In this document: piece after piece, positions 52,342-61,399 of the stretch
Layout: every line of letters begins with the position of its first letter
Position numbering within the stretch: the stretch's first letter is position 1
Origin: Pseudomonas putida
Lineage (GTDB): Bacteria; Pseudomonadota; Gammaproteobacteria; Pseudomonadales; Pseudomonadaceae
Assembly: GCF_028682395.1 (NCBI RefSeq)
Contig: NZ_JANHLC010000005.1
Location: 124,001-188,000 of the forward strand
DNA length: 64,000 nt
Direction: 5' to 3'
The notes under the pieces: model-generated
The model's input: the letters and a program-made list of their open reading frames with translations, nothing else
Databases searched by the model: none
Told to the model about the DNA's origin: nothing
Translations under genes and position numbers: made by a program

Positions 52342-55300
52342 ATGGCCTTTACCGACCCGTTCATTCGCCGCCCGGTGCTCGCTACCGTGGTCAGCCTGCT
52401 GATCGTCCTGCTGGGCATGCAGGCATTCACCAAGCTGACCATTCGCCAGTACCCGCAAATGGAAAACGCCCTGATCACGGTGACCACCGCTTACCCCGGG
52501 GCCAATGCCGAGACCATCCAGGGCTATATCACCCAACCGATGCAGCAAAGCCTGGCAAGCGCCGAAGGCATTGACTACATGACCTCCGTCAGCCGTCAGA
52601 ACTTCTCAGTGATCTCGATCTACGCCCGTATCGGTTCCAACAGCGATCGGCTGTTTACCGAACTACTGGCCAAGGCCAACGAGGTGAAGAACAAGCTGCC
52701 GGCCAACGCCGAAGACCCGGTACTGAGCAAGGAGGCGGCGGACGCCTCGGCGCTGATGTACATCAGCTTCTTCAGCAAGGAACTGAACAACCCGCAGATC
52801 ACCGACTACCTGTCGCGCGTCATCCAGCCGAAGCTGGCGACCCTGCCGGGCATGGCCGAGGCCGAGATCCTCGGCAACCAGGTGTTTGCCATGCGCCTGT
52901 GGCTCGACCCGGTCAAGCTCGCCGGCTATGGCCTGGCGGCCAGCGATGTGACCGACGCGGTGCGCCACTACAACTTTCTCTCCGCCGCGGGCGAGGTCAA
53001 GGGCGAGTACGTGGTCACCAGTATCAACGCCAATACCGAGCTCAAATCCGCTGAAGCCTTTGCCGCCATTCCACTCAAGACCGTAGGCGACAGCCGGGTC
53101 CTGCTGGGTGATGTGGCGCGGGTGGAAATGGGCGCGGAAAACTACGACACCATCAGTTCCTTCGATGGCACGCCCTCGGTCTATATCGGTATCAAGGGCA
53201 CGCCCAGTTCCAACCCGCTGGACGTCATCAAGGAAGTGCGCAAGATCATGCCGGAGCTCGAATCCCAGCTCCCGCCCAACCTCAAGGCCGAAATTGCCTA
53301 CGACGCCACACTGTTTATCCAGGCCTCGATCAACGAGGTGGTGAAAACCCTGTTCGAAGCGGTACTGATCGTTATCGTCGTGGTGTTCCTGTTCCTCGGT
53401 GCCCTGCGTTCGGTGGTGATCCCGGTCATCACCATTCCGCTGTCGATGATCGGCGTACTGTTCTTCATGCAGTTGATGGGCTACTCGATCAACCTGCTGA
53501 CGCTGCTGGCCATGGTCCTGGCCATCGGCCTGGTGGTGGATGATGCGATTGTCGTGGTCGAGAACATTCACCGGCACATCGAAGAAGGTAAAACGCCGTT
53601 CGACGCAGCCCTGGAAGGCGCACGGGAAATTGCCGTGCCGGTGGTTTCGATGACCATCACCCTCGCCGCCGTCTACGCGCCGATCGGCTTTCTCCAGGGC
53701 CTGACCGGCGCCCTGTTCAAGGAGTTCGCCTTGACCCTGGCCGGGGCCGTAGTGATTTCCGGGATCGTCGCCCTGACCTTGTCACCGATGATGTGCGCGC
53801 TGCTGCTACGGCGCGACGAAAACCCCAGCGGCCTGGCCCATCGCCTTGATCAACTGTTCGAGCGGCTCAAGCGCCGCTACCAGAGCGCCCTGCACGGCAC
53901 CCTCAATACCCGTCCGGTGGTGATGGTGTTTGCCGTGATCGTGCTGTGCCTGATCCCGGTGCTCCTGAAGTTCACCCAGTCGGAACTGGCCCCGGACGAA
54001 GACCAGGGCATCATCTTCATGATCGCCACCGCGCCGCAGCCAACCAACCTGAATTACCTGAACAGTTACACCGATGAATTCATCAAGATCTTCAAGGCGT
54101 TCCCGGAGTACTACTCCTCGTTCCAGATCAATGGTTTCAACGGCGTGCAGTCCGGGATCGGCGGCTTCCTGCTCAAGCCATGGAACGAGCGTGATCGTAC
54201 CCAGATGCAGATCCTGCCCGATGTACAGAGCAAGCTTGCGCAAATCAGCGGCCTGCAGATCTTCGGCTTCAACCTGCCGTCACTACCGGGGACCGGCGAA
54301 GGGCTGCCCTTCCAGTTCGTCATCAACACGCCCAACGACTATGCCTCCCTGTTGGAGGTTACTGAGCGGATCAAGCAGCGCGCCCAGGCCTCAGGCAAGT
54401 TCGCCTTCCTGGATATCGACCTGGCGTTCGACAAACCTGAAGTAGTGGTCGATATCGACCGCGACAAGGCCGCGCAAATGGGCGTTTCGATGGAGGTCCT
54501 GGGCGGCACGCTGGCGACGCTGCTGGGCGAAGCCGAAATCAACCGGTTCACCCTCGAAGGGCGCAGCTACAAGGTGATCGCCCAGGTCGAGCGCCCCTAT
54601 CGGGACAACCCCGACTGGCTGAACCATTACTACGTGAAAAACACCCAGGGCGAACTGTTGCCCCTGTCGACCCTGATCAAGGTCACCGACCGGGCCCGGC
54701 CGCGGCAGTTGAACCAGTTCCAGCAGCTCAACTCGGCGATCATCTCCGGCTTCCCCATTGTCAGCCAGGGCGAGGCCATCGAGGCCGTCCGTCAGATTGC
54801 CCTGGAGGAAACACCTCCCGGCTACGCCTTCGACTATGCCGGCACCTCGCGCCAGTTTATCCAGGAGGGCAATGCCCTGTGGGTCACCTTCACCTTGGCG
54901 CTGGCGATTATCTTCCTGGTCCTGGCCGCGCAGTTCGAAAGCTTCCGCGACCCGCTGGTGATTCTGGTCACGGTGCCGCTGTCGATCTGCGGCGCATTGA
55001 TCCCGCTGTTCCTGGGCTGGTCGAGCCTGAATATCTACACCCAGGTGGGCCTGGTGACCTTGATCGGGTTGATTACCAAGCACGGGATCCTGATCGTCGA
55101 ATTTGCCAACCAACTGCGCCGGGAAAAGGGCCTGAGCGCCCGCGATGCAGTGGAAGAAGCCGCCGCCATCCGCCTGCGGCCGGTCCTGATGACCACCGCA
55201 GCCATGGTCTTCGGCATGGTGCCGCTGATCCTTGCCACCGGCGCTGGCGCGGTCAGCCGCTTCGATATCGGCATGGTCATCGCCACAGGGATGTCGGTGG

Positions 55301-55371
55301 GCACTCTGTTCACCCTGTTTGTCCTGCCCTGCGTCTATAGCCTGCTGGCCAAGCCGGGACGGACGGGCTGA
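52342..55371 (+). CDS. mexW: RND multidrug efflux permease (MexW-like)
   Basis: 1009 residues. Twelve membrane helices and two large periplasmic loops of the HAE1 type. The proton-relay residues are present: adjacent Asp pair in helix 4 (GLVVDDAIVVVENI) and Lys in helix 10 (GLITKHGILIVEFAN). It pumps amphiphilic compounds out of the periplasm and membrane with the fusion protein 14 bases upstream. AAGGAG precedes ATG 52342. The substrate range cannot be read from sequence. Confidence 0.92.
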   Translation: MAFTDPFIRRPVLATVVSLLIVLLGMQAFTKLTIRQYPQMENALITVTTAYPGANAETIQGYITQPMQQSLASAEGIDYMTSVSRQNFSVISIYARIGSNSDRLFTELLAKANEVKNKLPANAEDPVLSKEAADASALMYISFFSKELNNPQITDYLSRVIQPKLATLPGMAEAEILGNQVFAMRLWLDPVKLAGYGLAASDVTDAVRHYNFLSAAGEVKGEYVVTSINANTELKSAEAFAAIPLKTVGDSRVLLGDVARVEMGAENYDTISSFDGTPSVYIGIKGTPSSNPLDVIKEVRKIMPELESQLPPNLKAEIAYDATLFIQASINEVVKTLFEAVLIVIVVVFLFLGALRSVVIPVITIPLSMIGVLFFMQLMGYSINLLTLLAMVLAIGLVVDDAIVVVENIHRHIEEGKTPFDAALEGAREIAVPVVSMTITLAAVYAPIGFLQGLTGALFKEFALTLAGAVVISGIVALTLSPMMCALLLRRDENPSGLAHRLDQLFERLKRRYQSALHGTLNTRPVVMVFAVIVLCLIPVLLKFTQSELAPDEDQGIIFMIATAPQPTNLNYLNSYTDEFIKIFKAFPEYYSSFQINGFNGVQSGIGGFLLKPWNERDRTQMQILPDVQSKLAQISGLQIFGFNLPSLPGTGEGLPFQFVINTPNDYASLLEVTERIKQRAQASGKFAFLDIDLAFDKPEVVVDIDRDKAAQMGVSMEVLGGTLATLLGEAEINRFTLEGRSYKVIAQVERPYRDNPDWLNHYYVKNTQGELLPLSTLIKVTDRARPRQLNQFQQLNSAIISGFPIVSQGEAIEAVRQIALEETPPGYAFDYAGTSRQFIQEGNALWVTFTLALAIIFLVLAAQFESFRDPLVILVTVPLSICGALIPLFLGWSSLNIYTQVGLVTLIGLITKHGILIVEFANQLRREKGLSARDAVEEAAAIRLRPVLMTTAAMVFGMVPLILATGAGAVSRFDIGMVIATGMSVGTLFTLFVLPCVYSLLAKPGRTG

Positions 55372-55380
55372 AGGCCTCGC

Positions 55381-55410
55381 AAAAAAAGGCCTCGCACTGG
55401 GCGAGGCCTT
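55381..55410 (-). terminator. intrinsic terminator of the inaA operon
   Basis: On the minus strand AAGGCCTCGC and GCGAGGCCTT pair around 5 bases and are followed by T5; the hairpin may also stop mexW transcription. Confidence 0.85.
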
Positions 55411-55431
55411 GGGGGGAGTGGACTCAAGCGC

Positions 55432-55662
55432 TCAGCTCTGGGGCCTGAGCCCCTGGGATAAACCGAACATAAACAGCAGCAGATCGTGATCCGGCTTGAC
55501 CGCCACTGAGGTCCTGGCCACACGCGGCAACGGGCAGTGCTGGTCAGCCGCTTGCACGGCGCTGAGCACCTGCATCCGCGGCTGCTCCCAGGCCGCAACA
55601 GCCAGGGAGGTGACAACCAGCCCCCCGACCAGAAACAAAGTTCGTGCTGTTTCGAGTTTCAT
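55432..55662 (-). CDS. Small exported protein of unknown function
   Basis: 76 residues. A hydrophobic N-terminus (ARTLFLVGGLVVTSLAVAAW) resembles a signal peptide or membrane anchor, followed by a short polar tail with one Cys (ADQHCPLPRVART). Its ATG overlaps the TGA of inaA (TGATG), so it is translationally coupled. The same order exists in P. aeruginosa as I recall it. It is the last gene of the methyltransferase-inaA transcript. No function known. Confidence 0.7.
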   Translation of the reverse strand: MKLETARTLFLVGGLVVTSLAVAAWEQPRMQVLSAVQAADQHCPLPRVARTSVAVKPDHDLLLFMFGLSQGLRPQS

Positions 55663-56375
55663 CACTGTAAACCTTTGATAGCGCTGCCAAACGCCTTCTC
55701 GTAAAAATAGTAGAGCTTGGTCCAGTCTGCTGCATTCCACGACGAATGGCGGCGCAACTGCTTCAGATCGTGGGCTGCAGCCCGCTGCCCCGTCAGGCGC
55801 TTGCGGCTTTTTTCCAGGTCCAGCAAGGCGATATCGATCTGGGCCGCACTCCCCTCGCCCGTCACTCGCACGAAAATATGCTTCATATACAGGCAGCTGT
55901 GCTGCCAGCGCCCCTGATGCATGCGCGCCAGGGTGGTCGCCAGGGTCGCCAGCAGGCGCTCGTGCACCGCCTCACCGATGCGTTCACGCTCGCCGGCGGT
56001 GTACCAGCTCTCGATGTCCATATAGCCGTCCAGCGAGGCGGTGACCAGCAATGCTTGCCACTGGCCATCATCACTGCGCCGAGCCCCGGCAAACACCAAC
56101 TCGGGAACACCGACCTGCAACAGGCTCAATTCGCGCAAGGCATCACGCTCGCGCAACACCGTGGGCCTCCCCAGCGGGTGCAACCAACTGCGGTAGGTGT
56201 GGCCAATCTGGCGCTTGATATACAGCAGTTGGCCTTTTGTACCGATAACCCGTTGGACACCGCTTTCACCACCCCGGCGCTGATTGGGCTCTTCCACCCA
56301 TTCACCGTGCTGGCTCCAGAAATGCGCGAAACTATCCTTGGTTTCAGTGGGCTGCGTTACAAAATCAACGGCCAT
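55662..56375 (-). CDS. inaA: InaA / WaaP-family lipopolysaccharide kinase-like protein
   Basis: 237 residues of the Kdo/WaaP kinase family. Nucleotide-binding-type Lys is present (LLYIKRQIGHTY), and ALLDLEKSRKR supplies the metal-binding Asp. At the usual HRD-F-Y catalytic loop it reads HSCLYMKHIF, so the catalytic Asp is Cys. InaA was first described as weak-acid-inducible in E. coli. GAGG precedes ATG 56375. It is 4 bases after the methyltransferase gene and overlaps the small gene by 1 base. Confidence 0.87.
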   Translation of the reverse strand: MAVDFVTQPTETKDSFAHFWSQHGEWVEEPNQRRGGESGVQRVIGTKGQLLYIKRQIGHTYRSWLHPLGRPTVLRERDALRELSLLQVGVPELVFAGARRSDDGQWQALLVTASLDGYMDIESWYTAGERERIGEAVHERLLATLATTLARMHQGRWQHSCLYMKHIFVRVTGEGSAAQIDIALLDLEKSRKRLTGQRAAAHDLKQLRRHSSWNAADWTKLYYFYEKAFGSAIKGLQ

Positions 56376-56379
56376 CGAC

Positions 56380-57060
56380 CTACCTCTTTCTCAATACATA
56401 AACCCGCCACATCGCATAAAGCGGGGCAAAGTCCAGGTGCTCCTGAATCTGGAATCCGGCCTCGCGGAACTCCGATTCGACAGTAGCGCTTGGTAACACA
56501 AACCTATTTTGGTAACCGCTCGTCTCACCTTCCTCTGCGCGCTTGCTCTCCAGACGCTTGCGTCGCCAGGCCTTGAAGTTGCCATCGACCCACAACGAAA
56601 CGATCACGCTGTCCCGGCTGACCCGATGAAACTCGCGTAATAGAGCCTGGCGATGGCTGGCCTCACCGATGTGGTGCAGCAGGCGCATGCAAAAAATGCT
56701 ATCGACCGCGTTATCGGGCAGGTCGATCTCGAAGGCAGAGGTCTGCAAAGTACATACCCGTTTCACCACCTCCGCCGGCTGTGCGACCTGGGCGATGCCC
56801 AGCATCGCTGCCGAGTTGTCCGCAGCGATGATCACCCGGTTCTCCTTTTCCGCCAGCAACGGCCAGAACCGCCCGGCGCCACAGGGCAGATCAAGCACCA
56901 GGCCGGGTTCGCCCGCCAACTTCAAGGCACGGCGCGCCAGATGGACATCGCGCTTGTGCGAAAGCTGCCGCGCCAAGCCGCTCTGGTGCTTGAGCAGGTA
57001 GTCATGGGCGTGCTGCGTATCGTATTTGTCGGAAAACTGGAGCTTGATCGGCGTCGTCAT
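56380..57060 (-). CDS. SAM-dependent methyltransferase, class I
   Basis: 226 residues. Motif I (LVLDLPCGAGRFWP) with D/N acidic loop (VIIAADNSAAMLG), and motif SIFCMRLLHHIG, mark a Rossmann methyltransferase. AGGAGA before ATG 57060 sets the start. First gene of the operon with inaA and a small protein. Association with an LPS-kinase-like protein and colRS suggests action on the envelope, but the substrate is not known. A ColR-box-like sequence lies 64-78 bases upstream. Confidence 0.88.
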   Translation of the reverse strand: MTTPIKLQFSDKYDTQHAHDYLLKHQSGLARQLSHKRDVHLARRALKLAGEPGLVLDLPCGAGRFWPLLAEKENRVIIAADNSAAMLGIAQVAQPAEVVKRVCTLQTSAFEIDLPDNAVDSIFCMRLLHHIGEASHRQALLREFHRVSRDSVIVSLWVDGNFKAWRRKRLESKRAEEGETSGYQNRFVLPSATVESEFREAGFQIQEHLDFAPLYAMWRVYVLRKR

Positions 57061-57123
57061 GGGGCTCTCCTGAAGCTGATGCGCCACCCTAATCAACGGC
57101 GCGTCAGCGACAGGTCATGCCCA

Positions 57124-57138
57124 GGTGAAAATTTCGTC
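57124..57138 (-). promoter_or_regulatory. ColR-box-like sequence before the methyltransferase-inaA operon
   Basis: On the minus strand GACGAAATTTTCACC. It matches 12 of 15 positions with the copy before the LTA-synthase gene (AACAAATTTTTCACC, 59299-59313) and the YYNASNNYTTTTTCAC ColR motif I recall, with mismatches. Confidence 0.5.
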
Positions 57139-57234
57139 ATCCATCCAGCTGAGTATTGCAAGGTTTTACAGAAAGACCACAGTAGCCGAGGGCCATCTTC
57201 GATCAATACGTCGAAAAACCTGCTGCGCCCATAC

Positions 57235-58515
57235 TCAGCCGCGCGTTGGCTCCAGGTCGACCTGGAACCGGCAACCCATGGGCTCCATGGTCGTCAAGGT
57301 GACTACCCAGCCCTGGCTGTCGCAAATCCGCTGGACCAACGAAAGGCCCAGGCCCAGTCCTTCGCCGCGTTTTTCGCTGCCACGGACAAAGGGTTGGAAC
57401 ATCGCTTCACGCTTTTCCTCGGGAATCCCCACGCCACTGTCCTCGACCAAAAAACCGCCCGGGTAAAGCGTCAGGCGGATAAAGCCGTGGTCGGTGTAGT
57501 GCAACGCATTACGCAGCAGATTGCCCATGACCGCATGCAGGAATGTCACATGATAGCGCCCGTCCTGGGGCGGGCCCGGCACGTAGATCAACTCCAGCCC
57601 CTTGGCCTCGATGGGCTCGCGCCAGAGGTTGATCAGGTCCTGCGCAACCACGTCCATCGGCACGTTTGAAGCGTCGCTGGCATCTTCATGCTGAGCACGC
57701 GCCAGCATCAGGAAAGTCTGCACCAGCTCGCGCATTTCGCTGCAAGCACGGGCAATACGCTCCACCTGCGCCCGTCCGCGCGGGTCAAGCGCCGGGTTCT
57801 CCAGCAGCAGCTCGCAGGAGGTGGCAAGAACCATCAACGGGGTACGCAGCTCGTGGCTGACATCACTGGTAAACAACCGCTCGCGAGTCAGGGCCTGACG
57901 CAAGCGACCCAGGGTCGCATCGAAGGCGACCGCCAGCTCGCCAACTTCGTCCGCCGCATAGTCTGGCGCCAGTGGCGGGGCGAGGCCGAGCAACTGATCG
58001 CGATGACGCACCTGTTGGGCCAGGCGCACCACAGGCGCCATCACCCGCCGCGCCAGGGTCCAGCCGAGAAACACCGCCAGCACCAGGCTCAGAACAAAGC
58101 CGACCAGCACCACGGCAAACAGCACGCGCTCACGCTCTTCGAAATCGCTCTGGTCCTGCAGGAGCACGTAACGGCGACCGTCCACGATCTCCACCATGGC
58201 GTGGTAGGACAGGTGCTCACGAAAGACTTCGTGAACGCCGGGCTCCAGATGCCTTAAATCCTTGGGCACGTCAAAATCACCTGGGCCGCCGCTGAAATAG
58301 AACAACTGGTCAGGCTCGGGCCGGTGGCTCCAGTCGCTGATACTGTCCATCAGCAGCAGGCGCTGCAGGTCACCGCCCAGGCCCGCCGTGATCAGCTTCT
58401 CCTCGACCAAGTGCACGGTCGCCACGATCCCCATGGCGAAGGTGCCCGCCACCAGCGCACTCATCAAGGCAAAGGCAATGATGATCCGCTGGGCTAGGCT
58501 CTGCTTAAACTCCAT
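57235..58515 (-). CDS. colS: Sensor histidine kinase ColS
   Basis: 426 residues. Two membrane helices (about 11-36 and 131-155) flank a periplasmic domain; then HAMP-like segment, HisKA with phosphoacceptor His (FTSDVSHELRTPLMVL) and HATPase (MGNLLRNALHYTDHG, GEGLGLGLSLVQRI). In the sensing domain H35, E38, E96, H105 and the E126xxE129 pair are present at the positions I remember as important for zinc/iron sensing in P. putida ColS. ATG 58515 overlaps the colR end by 11 bases. Confidence 0.93.
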   Translation of the reverse strand: MEFKQSLAQRIIIAFALMSALVAGTFAMGIVATVHLVEEKLITAGLGGDLQRLLLMDSISDWSHRPEPDQLFYFSGGPGDFDVPKDLRHLEPGVHEVFREHLSYHAMVEIVDGRRYVLLQDQSDFEERERVLFAVVLVGFVLSLVLAVFLGWTLARRVMAPVVRLAQQVRHRDQLLGLAPPLAPDYAADEVGELAVAFDATLGRLRQALTRERLFTSDVSHELRTPLMVLATSCELLLENPALDPRGRAQVERIARACSEMRELVQTFLMLARAQHEDASDASNVPMDVVAQDLINLWREPIEAKGLELIYVPGPPQDGRYHVTFLHAVMGNLLRNALHYTDHGFIRLTLYPGGFLVEDSGVGIPEEKREAMFQPFVRGSEKRGEGLGLGLSLVQRICDSQGWVVTLTTMEPMGCRFQVDLEPTRG

Positions 58516-59188
58516 CTCGGCCCTCGGCCAGGCGGTAGCCCACACCGTGCACGGTGTGCAGCAGCGGCTTGGCGAACGGTTTGTCGATCACTTGGCGCAA
58601 CTGGTGAACGTGGCTACGCAGGCTGTCACTGTCCGGGCAATCATCGCCCCACAGTGCCTCCTCCAGCACTTCGCGCCGCAGGACATGGGGGCTTTTCTGC
58701 ATCAGCACCGCCAGTAGCTTCAGGCCGACCGGGTTGAGCTTGAGCAGCCGCCCTTCGCGGGTCACTTCCAGGGTATCGAGGTCGTAATGCAGGTCGCCTA
58801 CCTGCAAGGCGCGCCGGCCTCCGCCCTGGGCCCTGCGCATAACCGCCTCGATACGCGCGGCCAGTTCAGACAGGGCGAACGGCTTGACCAGGTAATCGTC
58901 GGCGCCGGACTTGAAGCCCTGCAAACGATCGTCCAACTGGTCGCGGGCGGTCAGCATGATCACTGGCGTATCACGCCGGGCGTCTTCACGCAGGCGCTTG
59001 CACAGGGTGTAGCCATCGATGCCGGGCAGCATGATGTCGAGCACGATCAAATCATAATGTTCGGTGGCCGCCAGGTGCAGCCCCGACAGACCATCCTGCG
59101 CGCAATCAACGGTATAGCCCTTGAGGCCCAGGTAGTCGGCCAGGTTGGCGAGGATATCGCGGTTGTCTTCAACCAATAGAATTCGCAT
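58505..59188 (-). CDS. colR: Response regulator ColR (OmpR family)
   Basis: 227 residues. Receiver domain with phosphoacceptor D51 (LIVLDIMLPGIDGY) and K in DDYLVKPFAL, then a winged-helix DNA-binding domain (RSHVHQLRQVIDKPFAKPLL). Controls membrane-integrity genes in response to excess zinc or iron via ColS. GGAGA precedes ATG 59188. Overlap with colS implies coupling. Gene order up to groEL is as in P. aeruginosa. Confidence 0.94.
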   Translation of the reverse strand: MRILLVEDNRDILANLADYLGLKGYTVDCAQDGLSGLHLAATEHYDLIVLDIMLPGIDGYTLCKRLREDARRDTPVIMLTARDQLDDRLQGFKSGADDYLVKPFALSELAARIEAVMRRAQGGGRRALQVGDLHYDLDTLEVTREGRLLKLNPVGLKLLAVLMQKSPHVLRREVLEEALWGDDCPDSDSLRSHVHQLRQVIDKPFAKPLLHTVHGVGYRLAEGRDGV

Positions 59189-59385
59189 GGGCAGCTTCTC
59201 CGTACACAGTAACGGCCGTCTTGGCCCGCGCAGCTTACGGCCAAGTTTTGTTCACGGCTAGGGCCACCCGGTCAATGGCTGGCAAGCAAAATTGAGTTAA
59301 CAAATTTTTCACCAACACCTCACACGCTGACTACAGTCCCAGCGCCAGACTTCGGCACCATTGAGAACAATAAGGAACATTGCCA
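59189..59385. other. divergent colR / LTA-synthase-like intergenic region
   Basis: 197 bases containing the ColR-box-like site and a candidate -10 (TACAGT 59332-59337, 18 bases after TTCACC). Confidence 0.5.
59297..59312 (+). promoter_or_regulatory. ColR-box-like sequence before the LTA-synthase-like gene
   Basis: TTAACAAATTTTTCAC fits the recalled ColR motif at all but one position and overlaps a -35, 74 bases before the start codon, where an activator would act. Confidence 0.55.
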
Positions 59386-61332
59386 ATGCGCAAGCCTCAA
59401 ACAGCGCCGATGCGCTACCTACTGCTGGTCACCGCTGCATGGATGACGGTTTTCCTGCTGACCCGAACCTTGTTGCTGCTCAGCCACCTGGATGAAGCCG
59501 GTGGTCACATCCTGCCGATTTTCGGCATCGGCCTGCTTTATGACCTGGGCTTCATTGCCTATGCCGCCCTGCCTCTAGGCCTCTACCTGCTACTTTGCCC
59601 CCCGGCCCTGTGGCGCCGGCGTGGCCATCGCGGGTTCCTCCAGGCACTGCTCACCCTCAGCCTGTTCGCCATGCTGTTTACCGCCGTGGCGGAATGGCTG
59701 TTCTGGGACGAGTTTGGCGTGCGCTTCAACTTTATCGCCGTGGACTACCTGGTCTATTCCGACGAAGTACTGCATAACCTGCTGGAGTCCTACCCCATTG
59801 CCTGGCTGCTGAGCGGCATTGGTGTCATCGCCCTAAGCCTGAGCCTGTTGTTGCGCAAACCTTTCAACGCAGCCATGGCCGCACCGCTGCCCAACCTGCG
59901 CACACGCCTGGCAGGCGGCCTCGGGCTGCTGCTCGCCGCCGGCCTGAGCCTGCAATTACTCAATCAGGACAGCCCGCGCGGCCAGGGCGGCAATGCCTAT
60001 CAGCATGAACTGGCGAGCAACGGGCCTTATCAATTTTTCGCCGCCTTTCGCAACAACGAACTCGACTATCAACAGTTCTACAGCAGCCTGCCCGCCGACA
60101 TCGCCGGCCAGCAATTGCGCCGGGAACTGAGCGAGCCCAATGCCCGCTTTATCGCCAGCGACCCGCTGGATATCCGGCGCATGATCAGCAACCCGGGCAC
60201 CCCACGGCAACCGAACATCATCCTGGTGACCATCGAAAGCCTGAGCGCCAAGTACCTGGGCAGCAATGGCGACGGGCGCAATCTCACGCCCAATCTTGAT
60301 CGACTGCGTAAGCAGAGCCTGTATTTCAACAACTTCTACGCGACCGGCACCCGCACAGATCGTGGCCTGGAAGCCATTACCCTGTCGATCCCACCCACTC
60401 CCGGGCGCTCCATCGTCAAGCGGGTCGGCCGGGAAAGCGGTTTTGCCAGCCTGGGCCAGCAACTTCACGCCGTGGGCTATGACAGTGTGTTCGTCTATGG
60501 TGGCCGTGGGTACTTCGACAATATGAATGCCTTCTTCGCTGGCAACGGCTATCGCGTGGTCGATCAGAGCAGCGTCGATGAAACCGACATCCACTTCAAG
60601 AACGCCTGGGGCATGGCCGACGAAGACCTGTATCGCCAGACCCTGAAGCTGGCCGACGCCAATTTCGCCCAGCACAAGCCCTTTTTACTGCAACTGATGA
60701 CCACCTCCAACCACCGTCCCTATACCTACCCGGACGGGCGCATCGATATCCAGTCAGGCAACGGTCGCGACGGCGCGGTGAAGTACACCGACTACGCCAT
60801 CGGCCAGTTCCTGGAGCAGGCGCGCACCAAACCCTGGTTCGATAACACCCTGTTTGTCTTCGTCGCCGACCACACCGCCGGCAGCGCCGGCAAGGAAGAC
60901 CTGCCGATTGCCAACTATCAGATCCCGCTCTGGATCTATGCGCCGACAATGATCGAGGCCCGCGAAAGCAATCAGTTGGCCAGCCAGATCGATCTGGCTC
61001 CAACCCTGCTGGGCTTGCTCAACCTCAGTTACGAGTCGACCTTTTTTGGCCGCAATCTGCTGGTGGACAACGCCCTGCCTCCTCGCGTGGTGGTCGGCAA
61101 CTATCAGCACCTGGGCCTGTTCGATGGCAAGGATCTGGCCATTCTCAGTCCGCGCCAGGGCTTACGTCGCCACGACCAGGCATTGGCCGAAAGCCATGAG
61201 TCCACCGTCACGGCGCGCGACCCGCTGATACAGCGTGGGATTGCCTACTACCAGGCCGCCAGCCATGGCTTCAAGGAACGTCTGCTTGGCTGGAAACCCG
61301 CCGAACAGGCTTCGGCCATTAGCCAACGCTAG
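59386..61332 (+). CDS. LTA-synthase-family membrane phosphotransferase (sulfatase fold)
   Basis: 648 residues. About five N-terminal membrane helices (to about residue 190) precede a periplasmic alkaline-phosphatase/sulfatase domain: metal-site Glu in ILVTIESLSAKY, likely nucleophile T324 in GTRTDRGLEA, and metal ligands in VADHTAGSAG. Family members transfer phosphoglycerol or phosphoethanolamine to envelope glycolipids. AAGGAA sets ATG 59386. With the ColR-like box it probably belongs to the ColRS regulon. The actual donor is unknown. Confidence 0.9.
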   Translation: MRKPQTAPMRYLLLVTAAWMTVFLLTRTLLLLSHLDEAGGHILPIFGIGLLYDLGFIAYAALPLGLYLLLCPPALWRRRGHRGFLQALLTLSLFAMLFTAVAEWLFWDEFGVRFNFIAVDYLVYSDEVLHNLLESYPIAWLLSGIGVIALSLSLLLRKPFNAAMAAPLPNLRTRLAGGLGLLLAAGLSLQLLNQDSPRGQGGNAYQHELASNGPYQFFAAFRNNELDYQQFYSSLPADIAGQQLRRELSEPNARFIASDPLDIRRMISNPGTPRQPNIILVTIESLSAKYLGSNGDGRNLTPNLDRLRKQSLYFNNFYATGTRTDRGLEAITLSIPPTPGRSIVKRVGRESGFASLGQQLHAVGYDSVFVYGGRGYFDNMNAFFAGNGYRVVDQSSVDETDIHFKNAWGMADEDLYRQTLKLADANFAQHKPFLLQLMTTSNHRPYTYPDGRIDIQSGNGRDGAVKYTDYAIGQFLEQARTKPWFDNTLFVFVADHTAGSAGKEDLPIANYQIPLWIYAPTMIEARESNQLASQIDLAPTLLGLLNLSYESTFFGRNLLVDNALPPRVVVGNYQHLGLFDGKDLAILSPRQGLRRHDQALAESHESTVTARDPLIQRGIAYYQAASHGFKERLLGWKPAEQASAISQR

Positions 61333-61399
61333 CACCAGCTTCCGGGTCAAGGCCCGGGGGCCGGTGCTCCAAGAATCCGTCAACCATGCAGGATCCTCC

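Noticed and set aside
51176..55371. A complete tripartite pump with its own outer-membrane channel
   Set aside because: No channel gene follows; the next genes are on the opposite strand and unrelated.
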